A DNA stretch of 64,000 bases. Source: an uncultured Clostridia bacterium (lineage in GTDB: Bacteria; Bacillota; Clostridia; UBA1381). A model generated the notes under the pieces. It worked only from the letters and a program-made list of their open reading frames with translations. It did no database searches and was not told where the DNA came from. The stretch is taken from contig CAKSSN010000003.1 in the NCBI GenBank assembly GCA_934489015.1, positions 1-64,000 on the forward strand. The letters run 5' to 3'. Both the position numbers and the translations under genes were made by a program. Below, piece by piece: positions 1-8,012 of the stretch (the stretch's first letter is position 1; every line of letters starts with the position of its first letter).

Positions 1-108
1 GCTCTGCCGCCGCACTCCCGTGCAGACTTTGCAATAGCGCCATACAGACACCGTACTTAATTTTCAAACCGCTGTTCACTTTAGCCGTCAGTCGCTGACG
101 ACTATATT
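1..108 (-). other. 5' leader of a transcript leaving the window on the left
   Basis: This stretch lies directly downstream of a strong minus-strand promoter (109-137), and no start codon with a ribosome binding site is visible before the window edge. It contains a perfect inverted repeat just after the expected transcription start (GTCGTCAGCGACTGAC on the minus strand) and GC-rich CTGCCGC text near the edge. It could be the leader of an RNA gene or of a coding gene outside the window; the sequence does not decide. Confidence 0.4.
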
Positions 109-137
109 AGTATACCATAGCTTTCCGACAAAGTCAA
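109..137 (-). promoter_or_regulatory. sigma-70 promoter firing leftwards
   Basis: On the minus strand TTGACT (132-137) and TATACT (109-114) are separated by exactly 17 bp. The AT-rich tract upstream (138-240) could add an UP-like element. It is divergent from tadA and its gene lies outside the window. Confidence 0.7.
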
Positions 138-238
138 CACTTTTTTTGTTTTTTTATGTCATTTAATCAAATTGCACAACTAAGAACAAACCAAATAACA
201 CATCAGTTATACAAATGTTTCAACTATATTTATATTAA

Positions 239-267
239 TTGATTTTATAGTTTATTTGTGATAAAAT
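239..267 (+). promoter_or_regulatory. sigma-70 promoter of tadA
   Basis: TTGATT (239-244) and TAAAAT (262-267) with a 17-bp spacer, followed by a leader of about 30 nt to the tadA start. Between 138 and 238 nothing but AT-rich spacer is seen. Confidence 0.6.
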
Positions 268-302
268 TATAACTGATAAATATTATTGAAATGAGATTTT
301 AC

Positions 303-794
303 ATGAACGATTTTAATATATATTATATGAAGCAAGCCATTAAGCAGGCGGAAAAAGCGGCTGCAATCGGCGAAACACCGATAGGCGCCGTAATTGTTCA
401 CGACAACAAAATCATAGCCCGCGCTTACAACAAGCGCGAAACGGAAAAAAACGTTATATGCCATGCTGAAATACTTGCAATTAAAAAAGCTTCCGAAAAG
501 CTCGAAGGCTGGCGGCTTCCGAACTGCGCCATGTATGTAACCTTAGAGCCGTGCCCCATGTGTGCCGGAGCTATAATTCAATCGCGCATCGACAACGTGT
601 ATTTCGGTGCATATGACGCAAAAAACGGATGCTGCGGTTCAAAAATCAATCTGTTTAAAAAGGGTTTATTCTATTATAATGTGGAAGTGACCGGAGGTAT
701 TCTTGAGGATGAATGCAAAAAAGTTTTGCAGGACTTCTTTAAAAATCTCAGAAAATCAAAAAAGGAATTAAAAAAATCAGAAAAGGGAGAATAA
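303..794 (+). CDS. tadA: tRNA-specific adenosine deaminase TadA
   Basis: Deaminates adenosine 34 of tRNA-Arg(ACG) to inosine so that one tRNA reads three CGN codons. The cytidine-deaminase-fold zinc site is complete: H54-A-E56 (H ligand, E proton shuttle) and P-C84-P-M-C87. The 163-residue length is normal for bacterial TadA. I start at 303 because the family begins a few residues before the YYMKQAIKQA helix; an in-frame ATG at 291 would add four residues and one at 330 would remove nine. The Shine-Dalgarno sequence is weak. It has its own promoter and is followed after 3 nt by a small membrane peptide and a DUF218 gene, probably in one transcript. The C-terminus is lysine-rich, as is common in this family. 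Confidence 0.95.
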   Translation: MNDFNIYYMKQAIKQAEKAAAIGETPIGAVIVHDNKIIARAYNKRETEKNVICHAEILAIKKASEKLEGWRLPNCAMYVTLEPCPMCAGAIIQSRIDNVYFGAYDAKNGCCGSKINLFKKGLFYYNVEVTGGILEDECKKVLQDFFKNLRKSKKELKKSEKGE

Positions 795-797
795 AAA

Positions 798-902
798 ATG
801 CGATTTAATGACAAACAGAAAAAAATTATTTGTGCGGTAATTGCCGTTGCGATGATAATTCCGGTTGTGCTCGGCGCGATAGGAATTATAGCAAGCATAT
901 AA
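798..902 (+). CDS. 34-residue single-pass membrane peptide
   Basis: A short ORF between tadA and the DUF218 gene. A basic, polar N-terminus (about 10 residues, MRFNDKQKK) is followed by one hydrophobic segment (about 11-34) rich in Ile, Val and Ala, so it should be a single transmembrane helix with the N-terminus inside. The ribosome binding site is GGGAG in the tail of tadA, about 9 nt before the ATG. Its stop TAA overlaps the ATG of the next gene (TAATG at 900-904), which implies translational coupling. No family recognised with certainty; similar tiny membrane proteins occur in many Firmicutes. Function unknown, possibly a partner of the downstream membrane-anchored protein. Confidence 0.6.
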   Translation: MRFNDKQKKIICAVIAVAMIIPVVLGAIGIIASI

Positions 903-1561
903 TGAAGCACAAAAAGTTTTTCAGCGCTGTTTTAGCCTGTATTCTGCTTTTATCGGCTGCCGCAGCCGGAATAAACAGGTACGTGATAAGCTATTCGGAC
1001 AGCTATATATCGGAAGCCTTTACCGACAAAAGTTTTGACGCGATTTTGGTTCTCGGCTGTGGCGTACGCGCCGACGGCACGCCAAGTCGTTTGCTTGCTG
1101 ACAGAATACGGAAAAGTACGGAGCTGTACAAGCTCGGTGTTTCGGGGAAAATAATCATGAGCGGCGATCACGGAAGAGCTGACTATGACGAGGTCAACAC
1201 GATGAAAAACGAGGCAATTTCCGCCGGTATTCCGTCGGAGGATGTTTTCATGGATCACGCCGGATTTTCGACATACGACAGCATGTACAGAGCCAAAAAC
1301 ATTTTTAAAGCGAAAAAATTACTTATCGTCACACAAAAATATCATTTATCAAGAGCCGTTTACATAGCAAGACACTTAGGTCTTGACGCATACGGATCAA
1401 GCGCCGACTATTATACCTATCGCGGCCAGTATATGCGTGATGCGCGTGAAGCGGTTGCAAGGATAAAGGACTTTTTCTCGTGCATTATAAAGCCGCCGCC
1501 GAAATATCTCGGCGAAAGCATACCGGTAAGCGGCAACGGAAATATTACAAATGACAAATAA
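902..1561 (+). CDS. DUF218 (SanA/YdcF-like) membrane-anchored protein
   Basis: A 219-residue protein with one N-terminal membrane anchor (about residues 6-24) followed by a DUF218 domain. Recognisable family features are the strand 'DAILVLGCGV' plus RLLADRI, the 'GKIIMSGDHG' segment, and the late 'LLIVTQKYHLSRA' motif. SanA of E. coli belongs to this family and affects envelope permeability to vancomycin; the biochemical activity of the family is not settled. The start at 902 overlaps the stop of the 34-residue peptide and matches the usual short cytoplasmic tail. It is probably cotranscribed with tadA. No terminator is seen before the metK promoter. Confidence 0.85.
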   Translation: MKHKKFFSAVLACILLLSAAAAGINRYVISYSDSYISEAFTDKSFDAILVLGCGVRADGTPSRLLADRIRKSTELYKLGVSGKIIMSGDHGRADYDEVNTMKNEAISAGIPSEDVFMDHAGFSTYDSMYRAKNIFKAKKLLIVTQKYHLSRAVYIARHLGLDAYGSSADYYTYRGQYMRDAREAVARIKDFFSCIIKPPPKYLGESIPVSGNGNITNDK

Positions 1562-1565
1562 AGTG

Positions 1566-1594
1566 TTGACTTTTATGCAAATTTGATATACAAT
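1566..1594 (+). promoter_or_regulatory. sigma-70 promoter of metK
   Basis: TTGACT (1566-1571) and TACAAT (1589-1594), 17-bp spacer. The leader is only about 45 nt, too short for a SAM riboswitch; it holds the hairpin element at 1616-1640. Confidence 0.7.
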
Positions 1595-1615
1595 ATAATT
1601 TAGACCAAATTATTA

Positions 1616-1640
1616 TGCCGCAGCAGGCGGCAGAACGGAG
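1616..1640 (+). promoter_or_regulatory. hairpin touching the metK Shine-Dalgarno
   Basis: TGCCGC (1616-1621) pairs with GCGGCA (1627-1632) across a 5-nt loop, directly followed by GAACGGAGGA, the ribosome binding site of metK. The same arrangement and almost the same text (GCGGCAGAATGGAG) precede the tagO-like gene and trpS on the minus strand. A role in translation initiation is inferred from position only. Confidence 0.5.
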
Positions 1641-1647
1641 GATTACT

Positions 1648-2838
1648 ATGTCAAAAAAACTGTTCACCTCTGAATCCGTTACAGAGGGACATCCCGATAA
1701 AATATGCGATCAGATTTCTGATGCAATACTTGATGAAATTCTGAAAAAGGACCCTATGGCGCGCGTTGCCTGCGAAACAACCTGCACAACGGGATTGGTT
1801 TCCATAATGGGTGAGATTACAACGAGCTGCTATGTTGATTTCAGCAAAATAGCAAGAGATGTTGTTCTCGACATCGGATACGACAGAGCAAAATACGGCT
1901 TTGACGGAAACACCTGCGCCGTTATAACATCAATCGACGAGCAGTCACCGGATATTGCTCAGGGCGTAAATTCGGGAATTGAAAACAGAGAAAACGGCGA
2001 AAATGATGTTGACAACTCAACAGGTGCCGGAGATCAGGGAATGATGTTCGGCTATGCCTGCGATGAAACGCCGGAGCTTATGCCGCTGCCGATTTCACTG
2101 GCACACCGCCTTACAAAGCGTTTGACTGAGGTAAGGAAAACAGGCTTGCTCGACTATCTGCGCCCGGACGGGAAATCTCAGGTTACAATAGAATACGACA
2201 ACGACGCTCCGAAAAGAGTTGATACGGTTGTTATTTCAACGCAGCACTCGGATTCCGTTACGCTCGAACAGATCAGAAGCGATATTAAAAAGCACGTTAT
2301 TGACCCCGTTATTCCGGAAAGCCTCGTTGATGAGCACACAAAAATATATATAAATCCGACAGGAAGATTTGTTGTCGGCGGCCCTCAGGGCGACAGCGGA
2401 CTTACGGGAAGAAAGATAATAGTTGACACCTACGGCGGCTATGCACGTCACGGCGGCGGCGCATTTTCGGGTAAGGATCCGACAAAGGTTGACCGTTCGG
2501 CAGCATATGCGGCAAGATGGGTTGCTAAAAACATCGTTGCGGCAGGTCTTGCAAAAAAATGTGAGGTACAGCTTGCATATGCAATAGGCGTTGCTCACCC
2601 GGTATCAATAATGGTTGACACTTTCGGGACAGGCACGGTTGACGACGACTTAATAGAGCAGGCAGTTGAAAAGGTATTTGACCTTCGTCCGTATTCAATA
2701 ATCCGTGATCTCGATTTGAGAAAGCCGATTTACAGACAGCTCGCTTCCTACGGTCATGTAGGCAGAGTTGATCTCGGAGTAAAATGGGAAAACTGCGACA
2801 AGGCAGACGAGCTTAAAAATTTTATTGAAAAGCTTTAA
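1648..2838 (+). CDS. metK: S-adenosylmethionine synthetase
   Basis: Makes S-adenosylmethionine from methionine and ATP, releasing phosphate and pyrophosphate; the SAM feeds methylation, polyamine synthesis and radical SAM enzymes such as the one encoded next door. The 396-residue length is standard. Signatures are the N-terminal 'GHPDKICDQISDAILD', the hexapeptide-type 'GAGDQGMMFGYA' ATP motif and the 'GGAFSGKDPTKVDRSAAY' loop with catalytic Lys/Asp residues. The start at 1648 is set by GGAGG 7 nt upstream; an in-frame ATG at 1615 precedes the binding site and is rejected. It has its own promoter and ends in a strong bidirectional terminator, so it is monocistronic. Confidence 0.98.
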   Translation: MSKKLFTSESVTEGHPDKICDQISDAILDEILKKDPMARVACETTCTTGLVSIMGEITTSCYVDFSKIARDVVLDIGYDRAKYGFDGNTCAVITSIDEQSPDIAQGVNSGIENRENGENDVDNSTGAGDQGMMFGYACDETPELMPLPISLAHRLTKRLTEVRKTGLLDYLRPDGKSQVTIEYDNDAPKRVDTVVISTQHSDSVTLEQIRSDIKKHVIDPVIPESLVDEHTKIYINPTGRFVVGGPQGDSGLTGRKIIVDTYGGYARHGGGAFSGKDPTKVDRSAAYAARWVAKNIVAAGLAKKCEVQLAYAIGVAHPVSIMVDTFGTGTVDDDLIEQAVEKVFDLRPYSIIRDLDLRKPIYRQLASYGHVGRVDLGVKWENCDKADELKNFIEKL

Positions 2839-2849
2839 GGAAATCAATA

Positions 2850-2882
2850 ACGGATATGTGCTTTGCACATATCCGTTTATAT
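2850..2882. terminator. bidirectional terminator between metK and the radical SAM gene
   Basis: Twelve-bp perfect stem ACGGATATGTGC (2850-2861) / GCACATATCCGT (2865-2876) with a TTT loop, followed on the plus strand by TTATATTTT. It separates two convergent genes. Confidence 0.8.
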
Positions 2883-2888
2883 TTTAAA

Positions 2889-3767
2889 TCAGAGCATGTC
2901 CCAAATGCTGATTTGCTCCGCCGCACGCTTATCCTCAAACTCGTTCAGATAACGAAATATTTGTCCGTTATCATGCACAATTCCGTTTTTTTCGCATTTT
3001 TCATGAAAAGCTTTCATAAGGCGATTATTATCGGGGCTGTTTAAAACATAGCTGTTTCCGTATGTACTGATGTATTTTTCTTTAAGTCGCGGAAACAGCC
3101 TGTCAAGCTGCCTATAAAAATACCCTCTGCTGCCTGCCCTCAATGTAAGCCCCATGCCGAACGAAATAACGCCGTAAACTTCTGCCTCAGCGCACATATC
3201 CAAAATCCCGCAAATATTTTCTTCGGTATCATTTATAAAAGGTAAAATCGGCGTCATCCACACAACAGTCGGTATTCCGACATCTCGCAGACGCAGCAGC
3301 GCTTCAAATCTTTCCCTCGTTGTGCTTACATTCGGCTCAAGTCTTCTGCACAAGGCTTCATCATACGTCGTCAAAGTCATTTGCACAACACATTTTGTTT
3401 GCTCGTTTATTTTTTGAAGCAAATCCAAATCTCTCAAAACAAGACTTGACTTTGTTATGACGGTAAAGCCAAAACAGTGTTTATAAATAACCTCAAGCGA
3501 TTTTCTGACATTTTGTATTTTTTTCTCCTCCGGAATATAAGGATCGGTCATAGAGCCTGTGCCTATCATGCATTTTCTGCGTTTATGCCTTAGAGTGTAT
3601 TCGAGCAATTCGACAGCATTTTCCTTTACCTCAACATCTTCAAATGCATGATTCATATTATAGCAGTCGCTTCTCGAATCGCAGTATATACACCCATGCG
3701 TACAGCCGCGATATAAATTCATTCCGTTTTTTGAAGACAGTATTCCTTTTACCTTTACAAAATGCAT
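2889..3767 (-). CDS. radical SAM protein, spore-photoproduct-lyase-like (SPL family)
   Basis: A 292-residue radical SAM enzyme. The cluster motif is C22-x3-C26-x2-C29 in 'YRGCTHGCIYCDSRS', the form seen in the group of radical SAM proteins related to spore photoproduct lyase (Rv2578c-like). Other conserved parts are 'GTGSMTDPYIPEE', 'FTVITKSSLVLRD' and 'TLTTYDEALCRRLEPN', typical of this uncharacterised subgroup. A true spore photoproduct lyase is longer and has a C-terminal cysteine, so DNA repair should not be assumed. The start at 3767 follows GGAGGG by 5 nt; the upstream ATG at 3779 overlaps that site and is rejected. The gene stands alone between two terminators. Substrate unknown. Confidence 0.85.
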   Translation of the reverse strand: MHFVKVKGILSSKNGMNLYRGCTHGCIYCDSRSDCYNMNHAFEDVEVKENAVELLEYTLRHKRRKCMIGTGSMTDPYIPEEKKIQNVRKSLEVIYKHCFGFTVITKSSLVLRDLDLLQKINEQTKCVVQMTLTTYDEALCRRLEPNVSTTRERFEALLRLRDVGIPTVVWMTPILPFINDTEENICGILDMCAEAEVYGVISFGMGLTLRAGSRGYFYRQLDRLFPRLKEKYISTYGNSYVLNSPDNNRLMKAFHEKCEKNGIVHDNGQIFRYLNEFEDKRAAEQISIWDML

Positions 3768-3793
3768 TTTTCCCTCCAAAACTATTCAGCAGT

Positions 3794-3829
3794 AAAAAGC
3801 GAAGCAGCACAAATAATATGCCGCTTCGC
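3794..3829 (-). terminator. terminator of glyQS
   Basis: On the minus strand GCGAAGC (3823-3829) pairs with GCTTCGC (3799-3805), extended by GCA/TGC across a mismatch, and is followed by TTTTT (3794-3798). Confidence 0.7.
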
Positions 3830-3840
3830 CCAAATAACGA

Positions 3841-5235
3841 TTAAAATTCAAGCTTTGATGCTATAAACGCGTCAAGCTCATCAATTTTTACTCTCTGCTG
3901 CTCCATTGTGTCACGATCACGAACTGTTACGGAATTATCCTGCTCCGAATCGAAATCGTATGTTATACAAAACGGCGTTCCGATTTCGTCCTGTCTGCGA
4001 TAACGCTTACCGATTGAGCCTGCATCATCATATTCACAGTTATACTTCTTAATAAGCATATCATAAACCTCGCCTGCTTTTTCACCAAGCTTCTTTGAAA
4101 GCGGAAGAACGGCTGCCTTAACAGGCGCAAGCGCCGGATGCAGATGCATTACAACTCTCGAATCTCCGCCCTCAAGCTCTTCCTCATCATATGCTTCAAC
4201 AAGGAACGCAAGAGCAACACGGTCAGCACCGAGCGACGGCTCAATTACGTAAGGAATATAACGCTTTGTGTTATCCATAGGATCAATATATTCCATGCTT
4301 TCTCCGGAATGTGTCTGATGCTGCTTAAGGTCAAAGTCCGTTCTGTCGGCAATACCCCAAAGCTCGCCCCAGCCGAACGGGAACACAAACTCTATATCCG
4401 TTGTAGCGTTTGAATAGTGAGAAAGCTCTTCGGGTGAGTGGTCACGGAAACGAACGTTTTCCTCTTTAATTCCCAAATTCTTAAGGAAGCTCATGCAGTA
4501 TTCTTTCCAGTATTTAAACCATTCGAGGTCTGTTCCCGGCTCGCAGAAAAATTCAAGCTCCATCTGCTCAAACTCACGCGTTCTGAAGGTAAAGTTACCC
4601 GGTGTTATCTCGTTTCTGAAGGATTTACCTATCTGACCAATGCCGAACGGCACTTTTTTTCTTGATGTTCTCTGAGCATTTTTAAAGTTTACGAATATAC
4701 CCTGAGCAGTTTCCGGACGCAGATAAACAACAGATGACGAATCCTCAGTTACACCCTGGAAGGTTTTAAACATAAGGTTAAATTGACGAATATCGGTAAA
4801 ATTATGCTTTCCGCAGTCGGGACAGGGAATATTATGCTCGTTTATATACTGCATCATTTTCTCATTGCTCCAACCGTCAACAACAAGGTTTTCGCCATTC
4901 GAAAACGCATAGTCCTCAATGAGCTTATCGGCTCTGTGTCTTGATTTACATTCCTTACAGTCCATAAGAGGATCCGAAAAACCGCCTACGTGACCGGAAG
5001 CAACCCATGTCTGCGGATTCATAAGAATTGCGCAGTCAAGACCTATATTATATTTCGATTCCTGAATAAATTTTTTCCACCATGCTTTTTTTACATTATT
5101 TTTGAACTCCACTCCGAGCGGACCGTAATCCCATGTATTTGCGAGTCCTCCGTAAATTTCGCTTCCCGGATAAATATATCCTCTGCCCTTACACAGAGCA
5201 ACTATTTTATCCATCTTTTTTTCTGTGTTTTTCAT
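3841..5235 (-). CDS. glyQS: glycyl-tRNA synthetase, single-chain (alpha2) type
   Basis: Charges tRNA-Gly with glycine. At 464 residues this is the eukaryote/archaea-like dimeric class II enzyme found in many Firmicutes, not the alpha2beta2 enzyme of E. coli. Seen: an N-terminal 'GSEIYGGLANTWDYGPLG', a zinc-ribbon-like insert with CKEC and CPDC pairs, class II motif text 'LRPETAQGIFVNFKN' and 'IGKSFRNEITPGNFTFRTREFEQME', motif 3 'EPSLGADRVALAFL', and a C-terminal anticodon-binding domain (about 365-464). Only 25 nt separate it from the end of mgtE, so it may be read from the mgtE transcript. No T-box is present upstream, although this gene often has one in Firmicutes. Confidence 0.97.
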   Translation of the reverse strand: MKNTEKKMDKIVALCKGRGYIYPGSEIYGGLANTWDYGPLGVEFKNNVKKAWWKKFIQESKYNIGLDCAILMNPQTWVASGHVGGFSDPLMDCKECKSRHRADKLIEDYAFSNGENLVVDGWSNEKMMQYINEHNIPCPDCGKHNFTDIRQFNLMFKTFQGVTEDSSSVVYLRPETAQGIFVNFKNAQRTSRKKVPFGIGQIGKSFRNEITPGNFTFRTREFEQMELEFFCEPGTDLEWFKYWKEYCMSFLKNLGIKEENVRFRDHSPEELSHYSNATTDIEFVFPFGWGELWGIADRTDFDLKQHQTHSGESMEYIDPMDNTKRYIPYVIEPSLGADRVALAFLVEAYDEEELEGGDSRVVMHLHPALAPVKAAVLPLSKKLGEKAGEVYDMLIKKYNCEYDDAGSIGKRYRRQDEIGTPFCITYDFDSEQDNSVTVRDRDTMEQQRVKIDELDAFIASKLEF

Positions 5236-5260
5236 AATACTACCATTCCCTTTCTATATT

Positions 5261-6610
5261 TTATATATGCAAAAATAGCTGAGCTATTCTGAAATATACT
5301 ATAAGTGAAATTGCATCTACAATTGTTGTTATAAACGGGCTTGCCATAACCGCAGGGTCAAATCCGATTTTTTTTGCAAGAAGCGGAAGCGAGCAGCCGA
5401 CAAGCTGAGCAAATATAACGGTAACAACAAGCGTAAGGCAAACAACAGACGCAACGGAAGCCGTTACATGATCTATCACAAGCAGCTTTCCGAAATTGGC
5501 AATCGCAAGCGTTATTCCGCACACAAGCCCCACACGCAGCTCTTTCCAAATAATCGAAAGTAAATCCGAAAACTCAATGTCGCCGAGCGAAAGGCTTCGT
5601 ATAATCGTAACTGACGACTGACCTCCGGCATTACCGCCGGTATCCATAAGCATAGGTATAAACGTGCTTAAAACCATACATCCGGCAAGCGCATCCTCAT
5701 ATGCGCCGATTATTTTTCCCGTGAATGTTGCCGAAATCATCAAAAGCAACAGCCAAGGTATTCTCTTTTTCCACGTTTCAAAAATACCTGTTTTCGTATA
5801 CGGCTTATCTGTCGGCAAAATAGCCGCCATTTTTTCAATATCCTCCGTGTTTTCCTCCTGGATGACATCAATAACGTCGTCGATTGTTACTATTCCGACA
5901 AGACGATTATCCCCGTCAACAACAGGAACCGCCAGGAAGTCATACTTTTCAAACACGCTTGCAACATATTCTCTGTCCTCATACGTATTAACGCTTATGA
6001 GGTTTGTTTCCATTATGTCCTCAATAATATCATTTTTATCCGACAAAAGAAGTGTTTTTACCGTTATAAGTCCTATCAGATGTCTGTTTTCGTCCTTAAC
6101 ATAGCACGTGTAAATCGTTTCCTTGTCAACGCCTGTGCGCCTTATTCGAGTAAATGCTTCCTCAACGGTCATATCTCTCAAAAGGTCTACATACTCAATC
6201 GTCATTATGCTGCCGGCACTGTCACAAGGATACTTCAATATTTCATTTATCGCATCCCTTGTTTCCGGATCGGCGTTTTTGAGTATTCTGCTTACGACGT
6301 TCGCCGGCATTTCCTCAATCATGTCAACCGCGTCATCGACAAAGGTCTGCTCAAGGACCTCCTGAAGCTCGCGATCGGAAAAGCACGATATAAGATGGCA
6401 CTGCGTGTCCGAATCGAGAAACGCAAAACAATCCGCCGCCAAATCCTTAGGCAAAAGCCTGAAAAGAACTATAAGCTCCTTTTCCTCAATCTGCTCTCCG
6501 AACATTTCCTCCAAAAGCGCTGCTACATCGGCAGCGTTTAAATCAGCGAAAAGCTCTTTAAGAGCCGTGTAATTTTTACTTTCCAAATATTCCAATACTT
6601 TTTCCTGCAT
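5261..6610 (-). CDS. mgtE: magnesium transporter MgtE
   Basis: Mg2+ channel of the MgtE family, 449 residues. An N-terminal superhelical domain (about 1-125) is followed by two CBS domains (about 130-250), a connecting helix and five C-terminal membrane segments (about 285-449). Pore-family signatures are 'PMLMDTGGNAGGQSS' in TM2 and 'DPAVMASPFITTIVDAISL' in TM5, whose Asp lines the ion path. The cytosolic domains of characterised members close the channel at high Mg2+. The start at 6610 follows GGAGG by 8 nt; an upstream in-frame ATG at 6676 lies before that site. The leader does not look like an M-box riboswitch but holds a small ORF and a hairpin (6681-6781). Confidence 0.95.
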   Translation of the reverse strand: MQEKVLEYLESKNYTALKELFADLNAADVAALLEEMFGEQIEEKELIVLFRLLPKDLAADCFAFLDSDTQCHLISCFSDRELQEVLEQTFVDDAVDMIEEMPANVVSRILKNADPETRDAINEILKYPCDSAGSIMTIEYVDLLRDMTVEEAFTRIRRTGVDKETIYTCYVKDENRHLIGLITVKTLLLSDKNDIIEDIMETNLISVNTYEDREYVASVFEKYDFLAVPVVDGDNRLVGIVTIDDVIDVIQEENTEDIEKMAAILPTDKPYTKTGIFETWKKRIPWLLLLMISATFTGKIIGAYEDALAGCMVLSTFIPMLMDTGGNAGGQSSVTIIRSLSLGDIEFSDLLSIIWKELRVGLVCGITLAIANFGKLLVIDHVTASVASVVCLTLVVTVIFAQLVGCSLPLLAKKIGFDPAVMASPFITTIVDAISLIVYFRIAQLFLHI

Positions 6611-6680
6611 ATTGCTGTCCTCCAAAATGAATTTTATTTGCATTTTTTCATAGGCAAGCAAGCTGCGTTTTTGCAATAAA

Positions 6681-6713
6681 ACAGAATGGCGAAAGCTTTA
6701 TAAAATTTCGCCA
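6681..6713 (-). terminator. possible attenuator hairpin in the mgtE leader
   Basis: Eight-bp perfect inverted repeat TGGCGAAA / TTTCGCCA (6687-6694 and 6706-6713) followed on the minus strand by TTCTGTTTTATTG, a modest U-rich run. It overlaps the end of the leader ORF at 6698-6781 and lies about 75 nt before the mgtE start. Attenuation is an inference from this arrangement; it could also be the terminator of the upstream wecB transcript. Confidence 0.4.
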
Positions 6714-6781
6714 AAGGGCAATATACGCCCGTTTTCTGCGCTGCAAGATCGCGGTTTGCCTTTACTACTGCCTGCGTCCAT
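6698..6781 (-). CDS. candidate 27-residue leader peptide upstream of mgtE
   Basis: ATG at 6781 preceded by AAAGGAG with a 9-nt gap, a better ribosome binding site than many genes here. The peptide begins MDAGSSKGKPRS, is basic and polar in its first half, and ends with PFGEIL before TAA. It is not proline-rich in the way of enteric MgtL. Its stop codon lies inside the loop of the hairpin at 6681-6713, an arrangement that would let translation of the ORF affect that hairpin. I do not recognise the peptide. Alternatively this is a structured noncoding leader. Confidence 0.4.
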   Translation of the reverse strand: MDAGSSKGKPRSCSAENGRILPFGEIL

Positions 6782-6831
6782 TACCCTCATCTCCTTTAAT
6801 ACAAAATTTCTATTCGCTACAATGTAGCAAT

Positions 6832-7980
6832 TTATTCAAAATCAGCCGGTCTTGCACTTTTAAGACCAAAGCCGTATTTTATCGCTTCGGCAATTCTGAC
6901 AGACGCGTTTCCGTCACCGTACGGGTTTGCCGAATGTGCCATTTTATTATATTCCGTCTCGTTTTCGAGAAGCTCATTTGCAAGGCGCTCTATTTCCTGT
7001 CGGTCTGTTCCGGCGATTTTAACCGTTCCGGCAGTAACAGCCTCCGGTCGCTCCGTTTCCTTTCTCAAAACAAGAACGGGCTTTGCAAGCGCCGGCGCCT
7101 CCTCCTGTATTCCGCCCGAATCCGTCATTATCATATAGCTTCTTGCCATAAGATTATGAAGCTCGTTCACATCAACAGGGTCTATAAGATGTACTCTTTC
7201 CACATCCGAAAGAACGGAAAATACGGTTTCGCGTACAGCCGGATTTAAATGCACCGGATATACAACCTCAACATCGCTGTGAGAAAGCACAACATTTTTA
7301 ATAGCATTGCATATATCCTCAAGCGGCTTGCCGAGATTTTCACGTCTGTGCGCGGTAACGGTTATAACTCTTGAGGATGAAAAATCTATTTTGTTAATTT
7401 CCTCGTTTTCAAACACGTAATTATCCCTTACTGTCGTTTTAAGCGCGTCAATTACAGTATTCCCCGTTACGTAAATTTTATCTGCACCGATGCCCTCACG
7501 CAAAAGATTTTCTTTATTCTGATTTGTCGGCGAAAAATGCATATCCGTAATTCTCCCCGTCAGGCACCTGTTCATTTCCTCAGGGAACGGCGAATATTTA
7601 TCATATGTGCGCAGCCCGGCTTCAACATGACCCACACTGATTTGATTATAAAACGCCGCAAGAGCGGCAACAAAGCTTGTTGACGTATCTCCGTGTACAA
7701 GGACAATATCCGGCTTTTCCTTTTTTAAAACCTCGTCAAGCCCTTCAAGCACGCGGCAGGTTATACCGACAAGCGTTTGTCTTTCCTTCATTATATCAAG
7801 GTCGTAATCTGCCTTAAGCTCAAATATATCCATTACCTGATCGAGCATCTGTCTGTGCTGCGCGGTAAGGCATACAAGCGTTTCAAATTCGTCATGTTTT
7901 TTCAGCTCAATCGCAAGAGGCGCCATTTTTATAGCTTCCGGGCGCGTGCCGAAAACAAGCATAATTTTAACCTTTTTCAT
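6832..7980 (-). CDS. wecB: UDP-N-acetylglucosamine 2-epimerase (non-hydrolysing)
   Basis: Interconverts UDP-GlcNAc and UDP-ManNAc in the cytoplasm; UDP-ManNAc is a precursor of wall teichoic acid linkage units and other surface glycans. The 382-residue protein shows the GT-B-like epimerase fold marks 'GTRPEAIKMAPL' (10-21), 'VHGDTSTSFVAALAA', 'HVEAGLRT', 'VTAHRRENLG' and 'MTDSGGIQEEAP' near the C-terminal nucleotide site. The start at 7980 has AAAGGAG 7 nt upstream. It lies 32 nt after the WecA/TagO-like gene, so the two form a surface-glycan pair. The gene is called mnaA in Bacillus and wecB in enterics. Confidence 0.95.
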   Translation of the reverse strand: MKKVKIMLVFGTRPEAIKMAPLAIELKKHDEFETLVCLTAQHRQMLDQVMDIFELKADYDLDIMKERQTLVGITCRVLEGLDEVLKKEKPDIVLVHGDTSTSFVAALAAFYNQISVGHVEAGLRTYDKYSPFPEEMNRCLTGRITDMHFSPTNQNKENLLREGIGADKIYVTGNTVIDALKTTVRDNYVFENEEINKIDFSSSRVITVTAHRRENLGKPLEDICNAIKNVVLSHSDVEVVYPVHLNPAVRETVFSVLSDVERVHLIDPVDVNELHNLMARSYMIMTDSGGIQEEAPALAKPVLVLRKETERPEAVTAGTVKIAGTDRQEIERLANELLENETEYNKMAHSANPYGDGNASVRIAEAIKYGFGLKSARPADFE

Positions 7981-8012
7981 TTTTTAACTCCTTTCAAGCT
8001 TTAATGATGATT

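Noticed and set aside
1595..1647. SAM riboswitch in the metK leader
   Set aside because: The leader is only about 45 nt after the -10, too short for any SAM riboswitch class I could place; only the small hairpin is present.
6611..6831. M-box (Mg2+) riboswitch upstream of mgtE
   Set aside because: I looked for the conserved M-box core on the minus strand and could not match it; only the short ORF and one hairpin are visible.
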